A model generated the notes under the pieces. It saw nothing but the letters and a program-made list of their open reading frames with translations. It was not told where the DNA came from and did no database searches. A stretch of DNA of 64,000 nt from Moraxella atlantae NBRC 14588 (GTDB lineage: Bacteria; Pseudomonadota; Gammaproteobacteria; Pseudomonadales; Moraxellaceae). The stretch's first letter is position 1, and each line of letters starts with the position of its first letter. Both the position numbers and the translations under genes were made by a program. This document shows, piece by piece, positions 54,201 to 62,416 of the stretch. The DNA lies in assembly GCF_001591265.1 (NCBI RefSeq), contig NZ_BCUL01000003.1, forward strand, positions 106,296-170,295. Reading direction: 5' to 3'.

Positions 54201-56199
54201 TGGTATTATCATTTAATGATTTGTTGATGATGGTTTTTGCCATCTCGTCTTTGGTCGAGTTTGGCGCGCCATCGGTTAGGAAGTAAATACCGTTTGAATT
54301 ACATTGCGCTGAGGTATCGTTGGTGGTAGTCGCCCCACGGATGTAGTTATTATCACGCTTGGTATCATCTGCCGAGTAAGCGATACCGCCGTAGTTGTTA
54401 TCCACTGGTGTGACGGTTTGAGTGGTGTTGGTGATGGTTCTATATTCAACGTCTCGCGCCACATAGTGTTTTTTCTGATAACAATAGGCCCTAGAAAGTT
54501 CCCAATTATTTGAGTTGGTATTTGCACGGTCAGTTCTTATGTCCGCAGGATCTTTGGGGTATTCACCTGCAAAATGATACACATTCCTTATTGGATCATC
54601 ACCAACTTTAGGAGAAACACTGTTGTCACAATAATAACGTTTTTGGTATCTGTCATATTTTGCGTCTCTTACCCATTGGTTACTATATTCACGGGGCTTA
54701 TAACACAAAGAAGGCCAGCCAGGTTCTACAAAAAATCCAGATGGACAATCCTTATAGACAAGCTTCCGTTCTGTTTTGTTAAAAGATTGAAGCTCCGATT
54801 CAATCGAAAACGGATTAGAACGGTAAGAGATATATGCTGTTGCCCCGCCTGAGTTTGACCATCCTTTGGTATTGATAGGCTCAATATCCATAGGGTTGTT
54901 AGCGACTTTCATCCAGCCGCCATATCGCCAGCCAACGGGTAGCTTGCTATGGGTTTCCCAAGCTGTGGTCATTGCTCCGACTTCTTTTTTTAGCTCGTCG
55001 GGGGTAACTTGTGTCCAGCCGCCAGTGCCATTAGGTTTGTAAATAGCAATGTTGCTACCCATTTTCTGGTTAGCAGAGTCATACCAAGTACCGTAGGCAG
55101 TCTTACTGATTGGATTGGTTTCTTTACTATTCCACGCATTATCACATTGCTTGATAGTGGCACCAAACTGTCTGGCATCATCAGCACTACCGAGTGCGAC
55201 ACAGACATAATATACTTGGTCACGCACGCTGGTAGAATTTGACTTTTGCATGATGGCGGCACCATCATATAACAAATTGATCTTATTAGGTAGGTTGCTA
55301 GAGCGGATACCTGTGTTTGTACCCATCATATAAGCGCCTGCTTCTGCATAAGCATGGGCAGCAGGCGTACCACTTGAAGGCTTGTAGATATTAGGATAAT
55401 TAGTAGAGTTTGATGCAAGGTTAGGATTGCTGGTACCGTCTTCATCAGTAAAAGTATCGACTGATTTAAAGGCAGCAATGGCTTGGATTAGCTTTAGACG
55501 ATGGGCAGGTGTCAAGGGTGCTGCGGGCACAAGTATAGTACCTGAATGCCCATCGACTAATTGGTTATTTGATTCACCTATCAAAACTGGGGTCTTGGAG
55601 GAGAAATGACCTAAGCCGATTTTGATACTATCGTCGATTTTCTTACCAGCCAAAAGTTGAATCAAAGAGTCCTTAAGGCGAGACATACGGTCAAATTTGC
55701 CTGTCTGTGTTTCTATTAAGCGACCATCGCTACCAATAGATGGTGAGGCACTACCATCGCTAGAGCAACCACGCAAATAATATGGCACTGTAGTCCCATT
55801 CACCGTGACCGATTTGTAAAAAGTATTTTTGTTCTTAGTAACCGATACAGGTCGCTTATCTATAGCATTATAAGCCCATTCAATAAGACCTGACGAACTT
55901 ATCTTCGGTTGGCATAAGGACGAAGCAACATCGCCTGGGCTGCCATAGGCATTGTTGCTAGGTAACACCAACGAGCTAATACCCATTGACCCTGAAGTAT
56001 CTAGCATCATCATCAAGTTGATCTGTCCGCCTGTTGCCGCTTGATAAATCTCTAAGTCACCAACATTGCGACGCTCCCCACCTGTCGGTACGGTATCTGC
56101 TTGAGATATGGGTGTCGTCATCATCGCCATCACCAATAGTGACAGCAACTTGACAGAAGTCTGTATACGCAACTTATTACCGTGAGATACTCGGATCAT
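51265..56199 (-). CDS. pilY1: PilY1/ComC pilus tip adhesin
   Basis: A 1644-residue exported protein. A signal peptide ends near ISQAD. A von Willebrand A-type domain begins with the MIDAS motif DTSGS (residues 67-71), and a long variable region with many Cys, Tyr and Asn follows. The C-terminal third is the PilY1 beta-propeller, with a calcium loop DRDNDGYAD near residues 1277-1285. PilY1 sits at the pilus tip with the minor pilins and controls extension, adhesion and, as ComC, DNA uptake. It is larger than the Pseudomonas protein of about 1160 residues. It lies between pilX and the pilE-like genes. Confidence 0.93.
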   Translation of the reverse strand: MIRVSHGNKLRIQTSVKLLSLLVMAMMTTPISQADTVPTGGERRNVGDLEIYQAATGGQINLMMMLDTSGSMGISSLVLPSNNAYGSPGDVASSLCQPKISSSGLIEWAYNAIDKRPVSVTKNKNTFYKSVTVNGTTVPYYLRGCSSDGSASPSIGSDGRLIETQTGKFDRMSRLKDSLIQLLAGKKIDDSIKIGLGHFSSKTPVLIGESNNQLVDGHSGTILVPAAPLTPAHRLKLIQAIAAFKSVDTFTDEDGTSNPNLASNSTNYPNIYKPSSGTPAAHAYAEAGAYMMGTNTGIRSSNLPNKINLLYDGAAIMQKSNSTSVRDQVYYVCVALGSADDARQFGATIKQCDNAWNSKETNPISKTAYGTWYDSANQKMGSNIAIYKPNGTGGWTQVTPDELKKEVGAMTTAWETHSKLPVGWRYGGWMKVANNPMDIEPINTKGWSNSGGATAYISYRSNPFSIESELQSFNKTERKLVYKDCPSGFFVEPGWPSLCYKPREYSNQWVRDAKYDRYQKRYYCDNSVSPKVGDDPIRNVYHFAGEYPKDPADIRTDRANTNSNNWELSRAYCYQKKHYVARDVEYRTITNTTQTVTPVDNNYGGIAYSADDTKRDNNYIRGATTTNDTSAQCNSNGIYFLTDGAPNSTKDEMAKTIINKSLNDNTKYTITAKPTDGLVSPSLTSGLFDGETGGWEWIGEYAKRLYNKDTNPSGVSIRTAVAGFGASFAGLNKNTDGTYDCDTAGATQDAQNACKWGKKGAGYGEGGFFYAQSSEDIANSITTFIASLNNTIPAAPSGTLTIPKDPYRPLGELPVAYLPSLESQLSGGDNLRNIWPGNIKKFDLFDGTLYGKSNQKLFKDVSGNLAPTTKDLWQSLDYINDNGDTRNDAVQAGGMYEQLTTPSSNVKTTRSVWVEDLQDVNTTATTLRRLSVDDSKHPSGFDTLKDTTTYSRANQIKLLQFMGYTQAYKPNAATPTDLDQLISDTTPIKDLTMAQPTQAIKVLGASIHSKPVAVSYEATLENGRVKNISDDSARKDYVLFGTMDGGLHMVKSDSGKEQFVVIPRIMMQTQSDAIVPNSVYTTTAERPAATPYFGIDGQWAVRAKYNYNYKDNKVGVNSSDGMYAYGGMRLGGKGLLGFDLSSTTAPKPAFSDGGAHALIDSDTTGFARIGYIWNPPSLARIKTSATDTQGTDVVIFGGGYDMCYENEYFQIGVTATTQNDISATCAGKTQADGNAVYIINAKTGALLWSATYNASASGSFDGKKYMKHSIVGGITVLDRDNDGYADQLYFADLGGQVFRADFEDGIVASDKGRVVRILKDDQEGTSYARRFYERPNVSFYRNTETGQGNKLFAVVNVISGDRSSPLSKMRDTVENADRVYGVFDTDVTIGDARFYASDFTPAIKDLVVKFSSTGSKQASSSTMASDSKLVKLGVIGTGDLSKDKLKQTLYSFSDATPKRGWFYPLTKFDGFENVKYSKGVGKSEVIAGKLYTTVYNPDMNYSASDACSAKIKGGSERQLYCMPWGICDDTTSTNGTGGYERAGQGIQELAFGPQSGSADQVNRRLMIGTLGLNELKDTAKRTNFGDDTNKNVSSTTDPIGLQGQPQTTNMGIDGGLTKTLGSGSAERVLIEPRYRLTPQRWYEK

Positions 56200-56298
56200 A
56201 ACTTACTCCATCTGCCCAAAAGGCTCATACACCGCATAAATAAATCTTATCACACAAAAAACTTACATCTGACAAAAAACTCAATCAACTTCAACGCC

Positions 56299-57168
56299 TC
56301 ATCGAGTCGCCGTACATTCACCATCTAGCAGCTGGCCTGTCCCTGTGCCAAAGTTTAGACAAGTGGTTGTATTTTCACCATAATCTAAATACATTTGGCT
56401 ATCAATCTGTTTACTGGGCACTTGATTATCACGCAAACACTTGAGCAAATTTGGCTTATCTGTCAATCCTGCTTCCTTAAAACACGCTTTGGGATCATTG
56501 TACGCAGGAATAGCCGCCGTTGAGCGTACATTAAACAGATAATTGGTCACACCACCGTCATTGTCACCGCCAATATTGACATCGCGCTGTTGGGCGACAT
56601 TGGTATACGCCTCTTGGGTGATTGGTGTTGCCGCCAACGTTATGCTTACTTGAGTTGCCACGGTATTGCGCGCGCTGATATAGCTACTAGCCTGAGATGG
56701 ATCGCAAAATCCTGTGGTATAACCTGTCAAATTGCCACCGTTGCGCACAATGCGTGTGCCATTGGTCATCACTTGTTGATTACGTGGGTTATAGCAATAG
56801 ATCAACTCATCACCACGCGCCTCAGGTTTAAAAAAATGACCAAAAACACCATTGTCGGATAATGAGTCACGATAATTAGAGCCTGTTACAGGACCGTTTA
56901 CAACGTTTTCCAATTTAGCATTGGCACCATCACTGCCTTGCAAAAGTAGCGTATTAATCTGGTCACTGGTAGCAAGACGCAAATCTGATGTACTACGACG
57001 TACCGCAATAATGCCAACCAGCATCACCAAAACCAATACCAACAAGACCACGATCAACGCCGCACCACGCTGCCGATCATAACCCAACGAGGGTCGTCTT
57101 GTTATGACTGCTTTATCGCCAGCTAGATTGTGAAATGTATGACTTACCGTAGGCATTTTTTTTAGCAT
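56299..57168 (-). CDS. pilX: minor pilin PilX
   Basis: A 289-residue pilin-like protein. A long leader is followed by the RG/AALIVVLLVLVLVMLVGIIAVRRS helix; Ala in place of Phe at +1 and the missing Glu5 are typical of PilX. The globular domain has several cysteines (IYCYN, GFCDP, KACF, LKCL, TTCLN, GECT). PilX, with PilV, PilW and FimU, forms the tip complex that carries PilY1. It lies 12 bp after pilW and 99 bp before pilY1. Confidence 0.88.
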   Translation of the reverse strand: MLKKMPTVSHTFHNLAGDKAVITRRPSLGYDRQRGAALIVVLLVLVLVMLVGIIAVRRSTSDLRLATSDQINTLLLQGSDGANAKLENVVNGPVTGSNYRDSLSDNGVFGHFFKPEARGDELIYCYNPRNQQVMTNGTRIVRNGGNLTGYTTGFCDPSQASSYISARNTVATQVSITLAATPITQEAYTNVAQQRDVNIGGDNDGGVTNYLFNVRSTAAIPAYNDPKACFKEAGLTDKPNLLKCLRDNQVPSKQIDSQMYLDYGENTTTCLNFGTGTGQLLDGECTATR

Positions 57169-57180
57169 TGGGTGATTATC

Positions 57181-58200
57181 CTAAGGTGTTACGACACGCG
57201 CATTACGCAAAAAAGTCGTTGATTCATAGGTTTTTCGAATATATTTATCATTGGCGTTCTTGGGCGTATTGGCTTGACCAAAAATCATATAGCTGCTTGG
57301 TGCACTAAAATCCCCCACCACAGGCATTGCGCCACGCACCAATAAACCTAGCTTAACAGCAACAATCGGGGCGCGGTATAAAGGTGAGGTTTCATCCAAA
57401 GCGTTATATTGCGCTGGTGTGATATACGTCAAGGTATTACCGTTTTGAATACCTATTTCAACTTTAAACTGATCCACATTTAAAATTAACTCTTCGCCTG
57501 CACCGCCAAAACCAGGTATTTTAGGTGTCACACTATTGTTTGCAGGTAATATACCACTGACACCAACTCGTCCTGCATCACACGCCAATACCAACATATT
57601 CTGTGATACGTTGGTATTTGTACTGGGTTCACGCAAAAAATATCGCTCCACCACATGCGCATTTTGAGCCACGGTGTTGTTTTCACAATCAAGTATATTC
57701 TCGCCTGTAACGTTTTGGTATTGAATGACCAATTGATCGCTACCTACGTTTGTGTTGCTAATTTTTGACCACAGCGGGCTTGTGCCTGCTGTGGTATTGC
57801 CATCAGCACTTACCGTGATTTTTTGGGCAATATCATTGGGTGCAGGTTGATCAGTTGAGTAATTTAAATTCGCACCTGACAAAACAATACCACCATAGCC
57901 TGTGGTTTGGTTAATTTGGTTCACAGTATTACCCAAATTAGCCAAACGTAGCTTTTGTTCCACCTGCTGAATACCAAAAATACTGGCATCGTTAATTTCA
58001 GAGCCACTACGCTGGATAGCACTGGTGCGCACCATAGCGATATATACCTGAAACACCGCTGCAGTAATCAGCAAACCCAATACCAATGAAATCATCAGCT
58101 CAATGAGTGTAAAACCTGCTTGTGCCTGTCTAGATGCCCCAAAAATAAACTTTTGCGCAGTCATATAACTAGATGCAGCGTTTGTATGCTTTTTCAGCAT
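57181..58200 (-). CDS. pilW: minor pilin PilW
   Basis: A 339-residue minor pilin. The pilin helix is [32 protein letters not shown] after a leader of up to 30 residues. The C-terminal domain is rich in Asn and Thr, with a VNQINQTTGYGGIVLSG block seen in PilW. The start is the ATG at 58200, whose A is shared with the pilV stop codon (TAATG), so translation is probably coupled. An ATG at 58164 would give a shorter leader. Confidence 0.9.
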   Translation of the reverse strand: MLKKHTNAASSYMTAQKFIFGASRQAQAGFTLIELMISLVLGLLITAAVFQVYIAMVRTSAIQRSGSEINDASIFGIQQVEQKLRLANLGNTVNQINQTTGYGGIVLSGANLNYSTDQPAPNDIAQKITVSADGNTTAGTSPLWSKISNTNVGSDQLVIQYQNVTGENILDCENNTVAQNAHVVERYFLREPSTNTNVSQNMLVLACDAGRVGVSGILPANNSVTPKIPGFGGAGEELILNVDQFKVEIGIQNGNTLTYITPAQYNALDETSPLYRAPIVAVKLGLLVRGAMPVVGDFSAPSSYMIFGQANTPKNANDKYIRKTYESTTFLRNARVVTP

Positions 58201-58736
58201 TAGTATGCCTCCATCACAAAGCAAGATACGCCAATATTGTAGTCTCCTGTTTCCTTCATGCAGTCATTTGCTGCTGTACCAAACCTAGGTTCAGTATTGC
58301 CCCACGCAGCAATCAGACAGGTCAAAGGCTGCCCAGTTGTGGTAGCAGGGCAAATATCAGCGCGTACCTTTACGCCACTTTGACCAGCCTGCGCCTTAAG
58401 CGCGAGCGCATCACGCGCTGCCAGCTGATTGACCGTACAGCTTTTTAGCGTTGTGCCAGTAGTGACGCAGCTATCTTTGGTGATAGTGTCATCGTCCACA
58501 GTTATACTGGTTGTAGTAGCATTGAGTGCATCACGAAAACTTGTTATGCCATCAGGATTGGCACGCATCATCTCTGCACCGCCCCGCATCAGGCTTAATG
58601 CTTGGCTGCGTAAAATCGTCTCATCGGTCGCTTTAATTGCTGTGATTTGCATAGCAGAAAAACCCAATACCGCCACTGCCAGTAGCAGCAGCGCGACCAG
58701 TACCTCAATCAAGCCAATGCCTTGTTGTGACTTCAT
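58200..58736 (-). CDS. pilV: minor pilin PilV
   Basis: A 178-residue minor pilin. The leader MKSQQG is followed by IGLIEVLVALLLLAVAVLGFSAMQ, the usual PilV helix with Ile instead of Phe at +1. The start overlaps the fimU stop by one base and its stop overlaps the pilW start, showing a tightly packed operon. C-terminal cysteines (DICPATT, LTCLIA, DCMKE, VSCFV) may form disulfides. Confidence 0.9.
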   Translation of the reverse strand: MKSQQGIGLIEVLVALLLLAVAVLGFSAMQITAIKATDETILRSQALSLMRGGAEMMRANPDGITSFRDALNATTTSITVDDDTITKDSCVTTGTTLKSCTVNQLAARDALALKAQAGQSGVKVRADICPATTTGQPLTCLIAAWGNTEPRFGTAANDCMKETGDYNIGVSCFVMEAY

Positions 58737-59236
58737 CAGCAGGTTCCATCTTTTTGCGTGACAATATTACTGTTACCGTCTACAAATACCGAATAACGAT
58801 CCACCCCCGTGCCCGAGCATACAGATATTTTTGTGGTGTTATTTAGTGCTGTACCCGTACCTGTGTTGTTTTCAAACGCATGTTTTTGTGGTGTAAAACT
58901 TATTTTACTCAGACTTGCCGTGCTCGGTGTGATTGTTAAACCGTCACTCAACGCAAAGCGTGAGCGGCTGTCAGTACTATCAACAAACTTGACATCCATC
59001 CGCTTATCCACGGCTGTGTTTGTTAGCTCAACAAAAGTTGATTTTTGGTAAATTTGCGCCTGTGTCCGTGCATCTTTAAAAGCAGACTCAATCACATTCG
59101 CCCCGTCAATCACACGCATTTGTTGAATTTGCCGTGACATACTCGGTGCTGCCATTGCTGCTAAGATAGCAATGATAATCACGACAACCATCAGCTCAAT
59201 CAGCGTAAAACCTTTTGCTGAATTTGTTGGCATCAT
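58736..59236 (-). CDS. fimU: minor pseudopilin FimU/FimT (GspH-type)
   Basis: The first gene of the minor pilin operon. The leader MMPTNSAKG precedes FTLIELMVVVIIIAILAAMAAPSMSRQ, and the GspH/FimT domain follows (DARTQAQIYQKSTFVELTN). A C-terminal cysteine pair is present (ISVCSGTG and the final Cys). Several starts are possible; ATG 59236 has GGGGAA seven bases upstream and gives a normal leader. A sigma-54 promoter lies 70 bp further upstream. Confidence 0.88.
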   Translation of the reverse strand: MMPTNSAKGFTLIELMVVVIIIAILAAMAAPSMSRQIQQMRVIDGANVIESAFKDARTQAQIYQKSTFVELTNTAVDKRMDVKFVDSTDSRSRFALSDGLTITPSTASLSKISFTPQKHAFENNTGTGTALNNTTKISVCSGTGVDRYSVFVDGNSNIVTQKDGTC

Positions 59237-59305
59237 TGCGTTGTTCCCCATCACCTAACCACTAAGACCATGCCCAATCGTTTCATCATATTGTTTAAAA
59301 TAATG

Positions 59306-59322
59306 TTGCAAAAACCGTGCCT
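59306..59322 (-). promoter_or_regulatory. sigma-54 promoter of the minor pilin operon
   Basis: On the minus strand AGGCACG, four bases, then TTGCA: GG and GC are 10 bp apart and the -12 half is a perfect match. The start is predicted near 59296, 60 bp before fimU. Unlike pilA, the upstream DNA has no palindrome array, only single CTGTC-like half-sites. Confidence 0.8.
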
Positions 59323-59408
59323 TATCTTTGGGCAAAGCATTTTTAACCACCGCTATATGATTAGACATAACGTTTAAGCATCTATGCTTGGCAGCGCACC
59401 CAACTGTC

Positions 59409-59453
59409 AAAAAAAAACCTCAGACTAACGCACAAGTTGTTAGCCCAAGGCTT
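59409..59453 (-). terminator. rho-independent terminator of infA
   Basis: On the minus strand an about 15-bp stem with several G-U pairs (core CTAAC/GTTAG) around a 9-nt loop ends in nine T. It lies about 135 bp past the infA stop. The remaining DNA of the 334-bp gap down to fimU is AT-rich and holds the fimU promoter. Confidence 0.75.
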
Positions 59454-59588
59454 GTTTGTATGGCAGGCTTAATATTTAAATTAAGCTATCAGTATTTGAC
59501 TTTCATTTTGTTTAATCAATGCTTAGAAACTTAAATCCATTCAAATATATTCACCAAGTTTTGAATAAATTTTACAAATTACGATCGC

Positions 59589-59810
59589 TTAGCGCCCACG
59601 ATACGTGATGCGTCCTTTCGACAAATCATACGGGGTCATCTCAACCTTGACTTTATCGCCCGTCAAAATACGGATGTAGTTTTTACGCATTTTGCCAGAG
59701 ATATGCGCGATGATCTCATGCCCATTTTCTAGGCGCACTTTAAATAATGTGTTTGGCAAAGTATCCACCACCTCGCCTTCAAATTCGATGACATCGTCTT
59801 TTTTTGACAT
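59589..59810 (-). CDS. infA: translation initiation factor IF-1
   Basis: A 73-residue OB-fold protein of normal length. [47 protein letters not shown] is near-universal in IF-1. It binds the ribosomal A site during initiation. It is 86 bp downstream of truA on the same strand and followed by a terminator. Confidence 0.97.
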   Translation of the reverse strand: MSKKDDVIEFEGEVVDTLPNTLFKVRLENGHEIIAHISGKMRKNYIRILTGDKVKVEMTPYDLSKGRITYRGR

Positions 59811-59896
59811 AGTACCTAATCTGCTAAAGATTTGCTAAAATTTTAAACACCGTATTTTACAATAATTCTAATCAATTAGCAAGTGTTTGCGCTGGC

Positions 59897-60724
59897 TTAC
59901 TCGGGCAGATTAAGCCATACAGGTGATAGGCGCACTTTGGGTAATAGGGTCTGAAATTGCGGCGGATATAAGGCATTGATAAAATACAAGCCATCAGCAG
60001 GGGCGGTGGGCGCAGCTTGAGTACGGTCTTTGATGGTCAATAAATCGGCTAGCCACGTGGCAGGCTGCTCACCGCGCCCGATGGCATACAGACTGCCCAT
60101 GATGTTGCGCACCATGTGATGCAAAAAACCATCGGCTTGAATATCAAGCACCCACAAATCGCCATGCGCATAAAGATTGGCAAAAGCGACTTGGCGCACA
60201 GGTTGTTTGGACTGACACGCCGCCGCGCGAAAGCTGGTAAAATCATGCTGCCCGACCAAGCTTTGACAGGCCGTTTGCATCGCCGCCCAATCGAGCGGCT
60301 GGTATTGGTGGGTCACCTGCCCATGCAGCAGCGCAGGGCGATACGGTTGATTGAGCGTAACGTAGCGGTAACGCCGCGCAATCGCACCAAAGCGTGCATG
60401 AAACGTCTCAGGCATGGGCACCAACCAACGCAGCGCGATATCATCGGGTAGCAGGGTATTGGCACCGCGTAGCCAGTTATAAGGGTCACGCCGCGCGGTG
60501 GTGACAAAATGCGCCACCATATTGGACGCATGAACGCCTGCATCGGTACGCCCTGCTGCCACCACCTCGATGGGTTGATTGGCAATTTGCGATAGCGCAC
60601 GTTCGACTTCTTCTTGTACACTGCCGACTTCCTGCTGCCGCTGCCAGCCGCGATAGCCTTGCCCGTTAAACTCAATCCCGATGGCGTATGTTTGGGTATC
60701 GGTGTGCTCTACCGCGTTATTCAA
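59897..60724 (-). CDS. truA: tRNA pseudouridine synthase A
   Basis: A 275-residue enzyme modifying uridines 38-40 of tRNA. The catalytic Asp lies in AAGRTDAGVHA; FNGQGYRGWQRQ and FLHHMVRNIMGSL are further family blocks. The start appears to be a TTG at 60724 with AAGGA nine bases upstream. It lies 37 bp after the asparaginase gene. Confidence 0.95.
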   Translation of the reverse strand: MNNAVEHTDTQTYAIGIEFNGQGYRGWQRQQEVGSVQEEVERALSQIANQPIEVVAAGRTDAGVHASNMVAHFVTTARRDPYNWLRGANTLLPDDIALRWLVPMPETFHARFGAIARRYRYVTLNQPYRPALLHGQVTHQYQPLDWAAMQTACQSLVGQHDFTSFRAAACQSKQPVRQVAFANLYAHGDLWVLDIQADGFLHHMVRNIMGSLYAIGRGEQPATWLADLLTIKDRTQAAPTAPADGLYFINALYPPQFQTLLPKVRLSPVWLNLPE

Positions 60725-60761
60725 ACCGCTTGTTCCTTTTAAAACATCATATACCGACTGC

Positions 60762-61865
60762 CTAAGCCACGCTGTGCGTGTCTTTCATGCAATGCCGCCA
60801 GCGCTGGCGACGGCGACTTGGTGTGTCATATTGCGCCGTGAGCCACAATAGCCGCGCATAAATCGCCGCCACTGTTAGCCGTCCGCTGGATAGTACGCCA
60901 CATTCTGCCAACCATGCGCCTGCCGCATACGTACTGTCTGCGCCACCATACGGGCATTGTGTGGAAGCCACCACCAAACAACCTTGGGCTTTTAATTGCT
61001 TGAGCGCGTTTTCAATCTCTGGCGATTGTAAAAAATTGCCTGCGCCAAAACCGAGCAAAATCAAACCGTCAGGTGCTTGTTGTATCAAGGCAGCAAAATA
61101 TCCTTGCCACGCATCTGCAGCCATCGGCACGGCATACACAGTGACAATTTTTGCCACCGCCATACGCTGACAAACCATCGGTAGTTGCGCGATTTTGTCC
61201 TCAAGCCACAGCGCGCGCTGACGTGGGCTAATTTTTTTGCTAAAGCTGTTGGCAGGATAGCCTGCACGATGATGACCAACAAACGCCATCAGATCATGGC
61301 TATGGATTTTTTGCACCGTTTGGGCGGGCCAATGCTCACCGGCAAAGCATACGCGCACCCCTGCTTCACCGTGGCAAGCCAATTGACACGCGTCAAACAA
61401 ATTTTGACACGCATCGCTATCAGGATTGACTACATAATCCGTCAAAACCTGTGTATCAAGTAGTGGTTGCATAGCACCTGTCACCACCACACAAGTATCG
61501 CTTTCTGCAAATGCCTCAGCTAATAACGCCGCCAAATACGCCAACGTATCAGTACCCGTGAGGATCACAAATCGCCGTATATTACCCATGCGTGCATGGA
61601 TCAGCAAGCTATAAACGGCGGCAATATCCATTGGTGTAAGCTGGCTGCTGTCTTTGACCACCGCATTGGGTAAAATTTGCCATGGCACAGGTGCGTCAGT
61701 GTGATTGGGATAACTGGCAAAATGCGCTGCCAAAATATTTTGCAAAATCGGCAAAAACGTATCGGGCGCAAGGCTTGCCAAGGGCTGCCCATAACTACCA
61801 AACGTACCACCCAAATACGCAATGCCGATCGGCTCACGCGTCAGTTGTTTAGCGGATCTTGGCAT
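60762..61865 (-). CDS. type I (cytoplasmic-type) L-asparaginase
   Basis: A 367-residue asparaginase/glutaminase-fold enzyme. GGTFGSYG carries the first catalytic Thr and LTGTDTLAYLAALLAEAF the second Thr-Asp pair. There is no signal peptide, which fits the AnsA-like cytoplasmic type. The ATG at 61865 overlaps the ybeY stop (ATGA), so it is translationally coupled. Its place between ybeY and truA is not the usual context for this enzyme. Confidence 0.88.
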   Translation of the reverse strand: MPRSAKQLTREPIGIAYLGGTFGSYGQPLASLAPDTFLPILQNILAAHFASYPNHTDAPVPWQILPNAVVKDSSQLTPMDIAAVYSLLIHARMGNIRRFVILTGTDTLAYLAALLAEAFAESDTCVVVTGAMQPLLDTQVLTDYVVNPDSDACQNLFDACQLACHGEAGVRVCFAGEHWPAQTVQKIHSHDLMAFVGHHRAGYPANSFSKKISPRQRALWLEDKIAQLPMVCQRMAVAKIVTVYAVPMAADAWQGYFAALIQQAPDGLILLGFGAGNFLQSPEIENALKQLKAQGCLVVASTQCPYGGADSTYAAGAWLAECGVLSSGRLTVAAIYARLLWLTAQYDTPSRRRQRWRHCMKDTHSVA

Positions 61866-62416
61866 CACGGCAACTCATACGGATTAGCAACACCCAGATC
61901 TGCCAACACAGCGATCTCGATACGCTCCATTTCATCCTGCTCAGCTTGTCCTAGCTCATGGTCAAAGCCTAGCAAATGCAGCATACCGTGAACCATCAAA
62001 TGCGTAACATGCGCCGCTAACGGTTTACCTTGCTCAGCCGCTTGCTTGGCAACCACCGCATGGCAAATCACCAACTCACCCAGCGGCACCTGTGGTAATT
62101 GACCAGCCACTTCAGCAGGCAGATCAGCAGGGTACGACAAAATGTTAGTCGCATAGTCTTTACCGCGGTATGCCAAATTTAATGCTCGCGCCTCAATAGG
62201 CTCGGTGATATATAGCGACAACTCATAAGGCAAATCCAACGCTAGCAAATCGTCATGCACCCACGCGTTTGGCTGAGCTTGTAAATAAGTCAGCAAGTGC
62301 GCTAGCCAATGGCTGACTTGCGCTTGGTCATAAAACTGTGTAAGCTCGGCAAAATCTGCTTGCTGAGCTAGCGTATCACCAAAGCTTATAACCACATCAT
62401 GATAGATTGGTTTCAT
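61865..62416 (-). CDS. ybeY: endoribonuclease YbeY, rRNA maturation factor
   Basis: A 183-residue metalloprotein. HLMVHGMLHLLGFDHE is the zinc-binding H-x3-H-x5-H motif region, and YRGKDYATNILSYP the second conserved block. YbeY takes part in 16S 3'-end maturation and ribosome quality control. It overlaps both phoH upstream and the asparaginase gene downstream by ATGA junctions. Confidence 0.95.
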   Translation of the reverse strand: MKPIYHDVVISFGDTLAQQADFAELTQFYDQAQVSHWLAHLLTYLQAQPNAWVHDDLLALDLPYELSLYITEPIEARALNLAYRGKDYATNILSYPADLPAEVAGQLPQVPLGELVICHAVVAKQAAEQGKPLAAHVTHLMVHGMLHLLGFDHELGQAEQDEMERIEIAVLADLGVANPYELP

